16,336 nt of DNA, from assembly GCA_902803795.1 (NCBI GenBank), contig CADCRC010000092.1:1-16336 (forward strand). The letters are read 5' to 3'. Of the stretch, positions 8,604 through 13,807 are shown piece by piece. Source of the DNA: an uncultured Erysipelotrichaceae bacterium (GTDB lineage Bacteria > Bacillota_I > Bacilli_A > RF39 > UBA660). The notes beneath the pieces are model-generated. The model was not told the DNA's origin. It did no database searches and worked only from the letters and a program-made list of their open reading frames with translations. The position numbers and the translations under genes were made by a program. Each line of letters opens with the position of its first letter. Positions within the stretch are counted from its first letter, which is position 1.

Positions 8604-8819
8604 TTATTTTGTATATGGTACTAGTGCAATTGCTCTTGCTCTTTTAACTTCATTTGCAATATGTCTTTGATGTAGTGCACATGTTCCAGTTACTCTTCTT
8701 GGTAATATTTTACCTTTTTCATTTATAAATTTTTTTAGTGTTTCTACATCTTTATAATTAACATCTCTGCCTGTACACATTAAACATACTTTTTTACGTT
8801 TACGTTGAAATTCTGGCAT
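8604..8819 (-). CDS. rpsR: 30S ribosomal protein S18
   Basis: The 71-residue S18 binds 16S rRNA in the platform together with S6. Conserved blocks include NYKDVETLKKFI (21-32), GKILPRRVTGT (36-46) and KRARAIALVPY near the end. It carries Cys12, Cys15, Cys47 and His50 in a CxxC...CxxH arrangement, suggesting the zinc-binding 'C+' form, unlike the single-Cys E. coli and main B. subtilis forms. SD GGGAGGA (8825-8831) lies 5 nt before the ATG. It is last in the rpsF-ssb-rpsR operon, 17 nt after ssb, and is followed by a terminator. Confidence 0.98.
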   Translation of the reverse strand: MPEFQRKRKKVCLMCTGRDVNYKDVETLKKFINEKGKILPRRVTGTCALHQRHIANEVKRARAIALVPYTK

Positions 8820-8836
8820 TTTTATCCTCCCTTTTT

Positions 8837-9436
8837 TTAGAATGGTAATTCGTCATCATTTACATCAACCTTTATTTCGTTTCCAAATTCTGCATAAGGA
8901 TCGTTTGGTATATTCTGACCTTGGTTGTTATCTGAAAAATCATATGGAGTCACTTCTTTTTGGCTTGAAGATTGTGTTTGATATGATGGCGTTTGATATG
9001 ATGATTGTGGTGTTTGAGAGTAATTATATTGTTGTGGTTGTTGTGGATAATTATTTTGTGGTGCATTATCAAATGGATTGCTTCCTATACTTTGATTATC
9101 TTGTCTTGAACCTAAAAATTCCATTCTTGATACCGCAACGTCTGTTCTATATTGTCTCTGACCATTTTTATCATCGTAAGAGCTTGTTTGTATACTACCT
9201 TCTATTGCTATTTGTCTTCCTTTTGGAATATATTGTTTAATCAATTCGGCTGTTCTGTTCCATGCTATACAATTTATAAAATCTGTTTGCTGATTGCCTT
9301 GTTGATTTCCTTGTTGTCCATTTTGTCCAAATGGTCTATCTATAGCAAGTGTAAATAATACATATGGTACATTATTTGGACTATATCTTAAGTCTGGGTC
9401 TCTTGTTAATCTACCAATTAATTCTACTCTATTCAT
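8837..9436 (-). CDS. ssb: single-stranded DNA-binding protein
   Basis: The 199-residue SSB coats single-stranded DNA in replication, recombination and repair. The N-terminal OB fold (about 1-112) starts MNRVELIGRLTRDPDLRY and includes the DFINCIAWN strand (52-60). A Q/N/S/P/Y-rich disordered linker follows (about 113-185), then an acidic C-terminal tip ending DDELPF (194-199), the usual docking peptide for partner proteins. The loop before DFINC carries an unusual Gln/Gly/Asn repeat (38-50) with GNQQ twice. The gene lies 2 nt downstream of rpsF, with SD GGAG (9447-9450) inside the rpsF end, and precedes rpsR, the standard order in Bacilli. Confidence 0.98.
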   Translation of the reverse strand: MNRVELIGRLTRDPDLRYSPNNVPYVLFTLAIDRPFGQNGQQGNQQGNQQTDFINCIAWNRTAELIKQYIPKGRQIAIEGSIQTSSYDDKNGQRQYRTDVAVSRMEFLGSRQDNQSIGSNPFDNAPQNNYPQQPQQYNYSQTPQSSYQTPSYQTQSSSQKEVTPYDFSDNNQGQNIPNDPYAEFGNEIKVDVNDDELPF

Positions 9437-9438
9437 TC

Positions 9439-9879
9439 TTATTTTTCTCCATTTTTTTCATTTTCATTTATTTCTTTACTATTTTCTTCTTTTTTTGTAT
9501 TGCTTTTTTCTGTGAATTGACGTTTTGGTCTTTGCATTCTTGGTTGTTTAGTAAATGGTTTATTGTCTTTTCTTCTTTTTGCTTTTATGTTACTATCTTC
9601 TTGTTTTACAATTAGATGACGTAATATTTTTTCATTTAATCTTGTTTGTCTATCTAATTCTGTAATTGCTTCTTTTGTTGCTTCTATTTCATAGTAGAAG
9701 TAATAACCTACATTGAATTTTTTAATTTCATATGCTAATTCTTTTTGTCCTAATTGTTTTTCTTCTGTAATTTTTGATTTTGTTTCTTCAATTACCTTTT
9801 TTTCATTATTAGCAACATTTTCAATTTCTTTTTCTTCAATGTCTGGTCTAACAATAAATGTTAATTCATATTTGTTCAT
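9439..9879 (-). CDS. rpsF: 30S ribosomal protein S6
   Basis: The 146-residue S6 forms a heterodimer with S18 on the 30S platform. The S6 core (1-93) opens MNKYELTFIVRPDI and contains LAYEIKK (48-54) and LDRQTRLNEKILRHLIV (75-91). A low-complexity extension of about 53 residues follows, first basic (KRRKDNKPF...) and then Glu/Asn/Lys-rich; B. subtilis S6 is about 95 residues, so this tail is long for the family. SD GGAGGTG (9885-9891) lies 5 nt before the ATG and is itself the 3' strand of the leader stem at 9884-9938, suggesting feedback control of the operon. It is first of rpsF-ssb-rpsR. Confidence 0.97.
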   Translation of the reverse strand: MNKYELTFIVRPDIEEKEIENVANNEKKVIEETKSKITEEKQLGQKELAYEIKKFNVGYYFYYEIEATKEAITELDRQTRLNEKILRHLIVKQEDSNIKAKRRKDNKPFTKQPRMQRPKRQFTEKSNTKKEENSKEINENEKNGEK

Positions 9880-9883
9880 TTTT

Positions 9884-9938
9884 ACACCTCCTTTTGGTCA
9901 TTTGGCTATTTCTAGCAAGGAGTATTTCTACTCGGTGT
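9884..9938 (-). promoter_or_regulatory. rpsF 5' leader, candidate S6:S18 autoregulatory structure
   Basis: On the minus strand the leader folds into a three-way junction. A closing stem ACACC (9938-9934) pairs with GGTGT (9888-9884), which overlaps the rpsF SD. Inside are two perfect hairpins, each with a GAAA loop: GAGTA/TACTC (9933-9920) and GCTA/TAGC (9916-9905). A CCG trinucleotide occurs at the junction (9935-9933). In Bacilli and other bacteria S6:S18 binds a CCG-containing structure in its own mRNA leader. The fit here is by position, CCG and SD sequestration; protein binding is inferred. Confidence 0.7.
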
Positions 9939-9940
9939 AT

Positions 9941-9969
9941 ATTTTATCAAATATTTTTGATTATGTCTA
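9941..9969 (-). promoter_or_regulatory. sigma-A promoter of rpsF-ssb-rpsR
   Basis: On the minus strand TAGACA (9969-9964), a 17-nt spacer and an extended -10 TGA-TAAAAT (9949-9941). The predicted start (about 9934-9936) falls within the first bases of the leader stem, so the structured leader would begin almost at the mRNA 5' end, or initiation lies a few bases upstream. Confidence 0.7.
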
Positions 9970-9996
9970 TATTTTTAACTTTTTTTAACTATATTA

Positions 9997-10025
9997 AAGA
10001 CATTTTTTTATAAATTTGTTACAAT
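9997..10025 (+). promoter_or_regulatory. sigma-A promoter of tagO
   Basis: AAGACA (9997-10002), a 17-nt spacer and an extended -10 TGT-TACAAT (10017-10025). Predicted start is near 10032, giving a very short leader that begins at the SD GAGGGGA (10032-10038). It diverges from the rpsF promoter with 27 nt between the two -35 boxes. Confidence 0.65.
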
Positions 10026-10042
10026 ATATTTGAGGGGATATT

Positions 10043-11140
10043 ATGATTAGTGAAATTTTACATTCTTGTTTTATTATTTTTGTTACTTTTATATGTAGTC
10101 TTTTTATTACGCATTATATGAAAAAAATTGCATTTTATATTGGTGCAGTTGATATTCCAAGAACTGATGATAATAATAGACATATTCATAAAAATATTAT
10201 GCCTAAACTTGGTGGTGTTGGTATTTTTTTATCTTTTTTACTTGGATATATGTTATTTGGTGAACAGTCCATGCAAATGAATGCTATATTAATTGGAAGT
10301 TTTATTATGATTTTAACTGGAATATGTGACGATTTAAAGCCTATTAAACCGGTTCATAAGTTAATTGGTCAAATTATAGCTGCTTGTGTTATTGCTTTTT
10401 ATGGTAATATTCTCTTAAATGATATTAGTGTATTTGGTTTGACTTTTGAATTTGGCATACTATCTTATCCTATTACTATTTTTTTTATTGTTGCTTGTTC
10501 TAATATTATTAACTTAATAGATGGACTTGATGGATTATCTGCTGGTATTTGTTCTATATTTTTTATTACTATTTCTATTATTTGTTTATTTCAGGGAAGG
10601 TATGGAACATTAGTATTAACTTTGTCTTTATTAATGCTTGGGTCTACTTTTGGTTTTTTAGTTCATAATTTTTATCCTGCTTCTATTTTTGCAGGTGATT
10701 GTGCTACTTTTTTAGGTTATATGATTTCTGTTATTACATTACTTGAATTTAAGGGGCCTGCTTTGATATCTTTCTTTATTCCTGTAATGATTTTAGGAAT
10801 TCCTATTATTGATACTTTGTTTGCAATAATTAGGAGATTATTAAAGGGACAGACACCTTTTCAAGGTGATAGGGCTCATATGCATCATCAATTGCTTGGT
10901 ATGAATTTAAGTCAAAGACAAGCAGTTTTAGTTATGTATTTTATTAATATTTTATTTGCTTTAGCTTCTATATTTTATGTTTTAAAAGATGCTGTTGTTG
11001 GAATTATATTTTATATTATTATTTTATTTATTGTGTTATGGTTTGTTTTTAATACAACAATTATCTCTGATAATTATCCTGAAAGAACAAAAAAAATTAG
11101 CTCTAAGTTAACTCATAAATATTCTAAAAAAAAGAAATAA
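10043..11140 (+). CDS. tagO: TagO/WecA-type undecaprenyl-phosphate sugar-1-phosphate transferase
   Basis: This 365-residue polytopic membrane enzyme belongs to the MraY/WecA/TagO superfamily, which moves a GlcNAc-1-phosphate-type group from a UDP-sugar to undecaprenyl phosphate and so starts wall teichoic acid or other envelope glycan synthesis. Motifs in order: a cytosolic loop with DIPRTDDNNRHIHK (37-50), the Asp pair at 96-97 (CDDLKP), NLIDGLDGL (157-165; Asp160, Asp163), GDCATFLGY (218-226; Asp219) and the His motif HMHH (279-282). The His motif and overall pattern favour TagO/WecA over MraY. The Asp219 motif looks one residue shorter than the usual GDTGxxFLG form. The tail is basic (KKKK end). 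Its sugar substrate is inferred from the family. The hpf promoter follows directly. Confidence 0.88.
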   Translation: MISEILHSCFIIFVTFICSLFITHYMKKIAFYIGAVDIPRTDDNNRHIHKNIMPKLGGVGIFLSFLLGYMLFGEQSMQMNAILIGSFIMILTGICDDLKPIKPVHKLIGQIIAACVIAFYGNILLNDISVFGLTFEFGILSYPITIFFIVACSNIINLIDGLDGLSAGICSIFFITISIICLFQGRYGTLVLTLSLLMLGSTFGFLVHNFYPASIFAGDCATFLGYMISVITLLEFKGPALISFFIPVMILGIPIIDTLFAIIRRLLKGQTPFQGDRAHMHHQLLGMNLSQRQAVLVMYFINILFALASIFYVLKDAVVGIIFYIIILFIVLWFVFNTTIISDNYPERTKKISSKLTHKYSKKKK

Positions 11141-11151
11141 TTATTAAATAA

Positions 11152-11179
11152 TTGAAATATTTTGAGAAAATGCTATACT
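11152..11179 (+). promoter_or_regulatory. sigma-A promoter of hpf
   Basis: TTGAAA (11152-11157), a 16-nt spacer and an extended -10 TGC-TATACT (11171-11179). The predicted start, near 11186, coincides with the beginning of the SD AAGGAGGG (11186-11193), so the leader is minimal or the start lies slightly upstream. Confidence 0.7.
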
Positions 11180-11199
11180 ATGTTTAAGGAGGGATAATT

Positions 11200-11739
11200 A
11201 TGAAAATAATTATACATGGAACTAAAGTTAAAGTAACTTCTGCTATGAAGGATTACATTGACGAAAAAGTTTCAAAACTTGATAAGTACTTTGAGAATAG
11301 TGATGAATATATTGCTACTGTTAATGTTAAAATCAATAAAAATGATCAAATTGTTGAAATAACTATTCCATTAAGTAATGTTATTTTAAGATCAGAGGAA
11401 AAAAAGGATGACTTCTATGCTGCTGTTGATAAATCGATTGATAAACTTGAAAGACAAATTAGAAAAAACAAAACTCGTATGATGTCTAAGAAGGTTAAGA
11501 AGATTGAGAATTTTGTTTTTGATGAAGTTAAACCTAGAAAAACTGATGTTGATTCTAACAATTCAAAGATTGTTAAAAGAAAATCTATTAGTCCTAAACC
11601 TATGAATGAGGAAGAAGCTATATTACAAATGGAATTATTAGGTCATGATTTCTTTGTATATACTAGTGATGTTACTGATAGAATATGTGTTGTATATAAA
11701 AGAAAAGACGGAAATTATGGAGTAATAGAATCTGAATAA
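11200..11739 (+). CDS. hpf: long-form ribosome hibernation promoting factor
   Basis: The 179-residue long HPF binds the 30S decoding region in slow growth and drives 70S pairing into 100S dimers. The N-terminal RaiA/HPF domain (about 1-95) starts MKIIIHGTKVKVTSAMKDYI and has the basic helix RQIRKNKTR (85-93). A charged linker (about 96-122) leads to the C-terminal dimerization domain (about 123-179), which includes KPMNEEEAILQMELLGHDFFVY in part (133 onward) and RICVVYKRKDGNYGVIE. Having both domains marks the long, Firmicutes-type form. The SD AAGGAGGG is excellent. The order tagO, hpf, secA echoes Bacillus synteny; here a two-gene module is inserted between hpf and secA. A terminator follows within 15 nt. 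Confidence 0.97.
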   Translation: MKIIIHGTKVKVTSAMKDYIDEKVSKLDKYFENSDEYIATVNVKINKNDQIVEITIPLSNVILRSEEKKDDFYAAVDKSIDKLERQIRKNKTRMMSKKVKKIENFVFDEVKPRKTDVDSNNSKIVKRKSISPKPMNEEEAILQMELLGHDFFVYTSDVTDRICVVYKRKDGNYGVIESE

Positions 11740-11751
11740 ATATAATATTAA

Positions 11752-11781
11752 AACGAGCTACTTATTTGTAGTTCGTTTTTT
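11752..11781. terminator. shared intrinsic terminator of hpf and the convergent TPM gene
   Basis: A 10-position stem AACGAGCTAC (11752-11761) with GTAGTTCGTT (11768-11777), one G-T pair, has a 6-nt loop and is followed on the plus strand by a T6 run (11776-11781). The run overlaps the stop codon of the minus-strand gene ending at 11780. On the minus strand the tail is only T4 then AATATT, so termination is probably weaker that way. Confidence 0.85.
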
Positions 11782-12637
11782 AAAATCCATGGCCTCCACC
11801 GCCATGTGATGATCCACTACTTGATGTGTGTGTTGATGATCCACCACTTGAACTGGAAGATTCTATCTTTGTTTTTGATACGTGTCTACCTTTAAATATA
11901 TCTGATATTTGTTTAATTTGTATTTTGTCATTGTTTATATATGAATCTGCGGTTGTTGCTTTTTGTACTAATTTGTTTTTTGTGACTAATATAATCATTA
12001 TTATTAATGTTATTAGAGTTGATACAACAAGTGATATTATTATATATTTACCTTTGTTTTGTTCTTTTTTTATTGCATTATATTTTTTATCTGATTCATA
12101 ATCTTTAAAAAGTTCAATAAATTTTGTAATTCCTTCATTATATTTTTCATCTGAGAAGTATTTATAAATATTTTCATTTATGTTATTTATTTTTTCATCT
12201 GTATATATTGTTATTGCTTTTCCTTTTGTTGATATCCATATATTTCTTGTGTCCATGTCAATTAAGAATAGTGAACCATTTTCTTTGAAGAAATTGTAGT
12301 CATAAAAATCATCAGCATATTCCATTGAACTATTTTTATTATTATCATTAATTGTAACGATTGCTAAATCTAGGAATGTTTCATCTATATATTTTAAAAT
12401 TTTTCCATATATTATTTTTTCTTCTTCTTCTGTAAGAAGTTCTGCAAAATCGTATATTTTTTCTTTTTCATTTATTGAAGGAGTTTTTAATATTAATTCT
12501 TTGTTTTTTTCTGTTACTTCTATTTCATCTGGTATTAATAAATTTTCTTCTGTTCTTTCAAAGGTCTGTGTAGATGCATTTACTTTAATTGTTGATATAA
12601 GTAAAAATACTATTAATAAATATTTTATTTTTTTCAT
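11780..12637 (-). CDS. TPM-domain membrane protein, YdjH-like
   Basis: This 285-residue protein has an N-terminal signal sequence (about 1-21, ending VNA), a TPM fold domain (about 58-180; IYDFAELLTEEEE, then LAIVTIND, GSLFLIDMDTRNIWISTKGKA), one membrane segment (about 198-219), and a cytosol- or surface-facing tail ending in a Ser/Gly/His-rich stretch (259-285) that closes SHGGGGHGF, typical of YgcG/YdjH-type TPM proteins. Some TPM domains have phosphatase activity; others act as assembly or stress factors, so no enzyme activity is claimed. Its start overlaps the upstream zinc-ribbon gene's stop by 1 nt (TAATG), with SD AGGAGG (12644-12649), so the two are probably translationally coupled. 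The pair matches YdjG-YdjH of the B. subtilis pspA-ydjGHI operon in domain make-up. Confidence 0.82.
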   Translation of the reverse strand: MKKIKYLLIVFLLISTIKVNASTQTFERTEENLLIPDEIEVTEKNKELILKTPSINEKEKIYDFAELLTEEEEKIIYGKILKYIDETFLDLAIVTINDNNKNSSMEYADDFYDYNFFKENGSLFLIDMDTRNIWISTKGKAITIYTDEKINNINENIYKYFSDEKYNEGITKFIELFKDYESDKKYNAIKKEQNKGKYIIISLVVSTLITLIIMIILVTKNKLVQKATTADSYINNDKIQIKQISDIFKGRHVSKTKIESSSSSGGSSTHTSSSGSSHGGGGHGF

Positions 12638-13698
12638 TAAAATCCTCCTAAAATAAGCATAATTATTACAAATATACTTATGAATAGTATTATAGATATA
12701 ATGATTGCTTTTGGAATATCTATTGGTATATCTCCAACCATTTTACCTGTTTGTCCATTCATTGCGAATGTATATTTTTTGTTTTTGTAATTTATGTTTA
12801 CCATCCATACAGGTAACATTATATATTCATCATTTAGTTTTGTTGTTTTTAATGTGTTTGATATTGGAATTTTTGTTTGATGTCTTACATTAACTTGTGC
12901 TTTATTTGTTGTTGTATTAATTACTCTTGTTGTAGCTCTTTTGATTGCTTCATCACTTGTTACATCATATTTTTCTGCAAAAAATCCTGATAGATATGCG
13001 TGATTATATTCTTCAAGATCTTTGTAGTTAAATGGTTCAAGAGAATCCATTAAGTCATCATCAAAGTGTGTGGAACCATCTGTTATTACTCCATTATATT
13101 CTATATCAGCTGATTCTGTTGTTAGGAATGTTGTTGTTTCTGTATAATGATAGTTACTATCTGACCATGTTCTTATATCTGTTGAATTAAAATCGATTGT
13201 TCCTTTTACATTTAAATCATAAAACCAGAATGGAATATATACTCCTGTTATTTTTTCTATGTTTTTTGGATCATTAAATATTTTTGGCATTAATGGTCTT
13301 CCCTTTTTTAAATCTTTGAATGCTTGGATAGCACTTTCTTTTTCTTTTTTAAATGGTATGATTCTTTTTGGTGCGTCCATATCTATTTTTTCTTTTAGTA
13401 TTGCTACACTTCCACAATATACACAAAATGTTGCTGTTGTGTTTTCGTCTGCTATAAGTTCAGCACCGCAGTTTTTACAACGATATACATCCATTCCTTT
13501 TTCAATCTTTTGCTTTGTTTTTTCTGCTTTTATTTTGTCTTTAGTATTGCTTTTTTCGTTTGCTGCTGTTTGTTTTTCTTTCATTTGTTCTAATGTGAAT
13601 TTTTCCCCACAATATTCGCAATCCCACATTTGATTTTTAGGATTAAATTTTATTTTTGCACCACATGCGGGGCATTTATTATCTAATGCTTCTGCCAT
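12637..13698 (-). CDS. tandem zinc-ribbon, C-terminal TM protein, YdjG-like
   Basis: The 353-residue protein opens with two zinc ribbons: Cys9/Cys12 with Cys27/Cys30, and Cys74/Cys77 with Cys92/Cys95, separated by a charged, Lys/Glu-rich likely coiled-coil spacer (about 36-70). A large soluble domain follows (about 105-325), rich in Thr and aromatic residues, including VYIPFWFYDLNVKG and YIMLPVWMVNINYKNKKYTF. It ends in one membrane segment (331-350), so it is likely tail-anchored with its ribbons in the cytosol. In B. subtilis YdjG has this plan and works with YdjH in the PspA membrane-stress system; I infer a similar anchoring role. SD GAGGTGA (13702-13708) lies 3 nt before the ATG. No PspA-like gene is in the window. 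Confidence 0.78.
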   Translation of the reverse strand: MAEALDNKCPACGAKIKFNPKNQMWDCEYCGEKFTLEQMKEKQTAANEKSNTKDKIKAEKTKQKIEKGMDVYRCKNCGAELIADENTTATFCVYCGSVAILKEKIDMDAPKRIIPFKKEKESAIQAFKDLKKGRPLMPKIFNDPKNIEKITGVYIPFWFYDLNVKGTIDFNSTDIRTWSDSNYHYTETTTFLTTESADIEYNGVITDGSTHFDDDLMDSLEPFNYKDLEEYNHAYLSGFFAEKYDVTSDEAIKRATTRVINTTTNKAQVNVRHQTKIPISNTLKTTKLNDEYIMLPVWMVNINYKNKKYTFAMNGQTGKMVGDIPIDIPKAIIISIILFISIFVIIMLILGGF

Positions 13699-13728
13699 AA
13701 GTCACCTCTTTTTTTTATACTTTTTTTA

Positions 13729-13757
13729 ATTTTATCATATTATTTTGTAAAATACTT
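13729..13757 (-). promoter_or_regulatory. probable promoter of the zinc-ribbon/TPM module
   Basis: On the minus strand an extended -10 TGA-TAAAAT (13737-13729) lies about 20 nt before the SD. The -35 region at a 17-nt spacing is poor (AAGTAT, 13757-13752), so it relies on the extended -10 or an activator. It does not look like a SigW-type ECF promoter (no clear TGAAAC...CGTA). Confidence 0.5.
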
Positions 13758-13784
13758 TAATTTATGTAAATTTTTTGTTAGAAT
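13756..13784 (+). promoter_or_regulatory. probable promoter of secA
   Basis: An extended -10 TGT-TAGAAT (13776-13784) with a weak -35 TTTAAT (13756-13761) at 17 nt. Predicted start is near 13791. Its -35 region overlaps that of the divergent module promoter by about 2 nt. Confidence 0.55.
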
Positions 13785-13795
13785 TATTAATGGAC

Positions 13796-13801
13796 GGGAG
13801 G
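13796..13801 (+). promoter_or_regulatory. RBS that fixes the secA start
   Basis: GGGAGG lies 6 nt before the ATG at 13808. It rules out the in-frame TTG at 13775, which lies inside the -10 region, and the ATG at 13790, which lies upstream of this SD and at the predicted transcript start. Confidence 0.85.
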
Positions 13802-13807
13802 TCTACT

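Noticed and set aside
9284..9325. Tandem repeat or CRISPR-like array in ssb
   Set aside because: The repeats are short in-frame GNQQ codons inside the gene, without spacers.
8842..9615. Plus-strand ORFs opposite ssb and rpsF, rich in Phe/Leu/Ile
   Set aside because: Their hydrophobic look is the complement of Lys/Glu/Gln-rich codons in real genes; no SD or family match.
13259..13633. Plus-strand ORF opposite the zinc-ribbon gene
   Set aside because: It is an antisense shadow of a gene with clear CxxC ribbons and a good SD.
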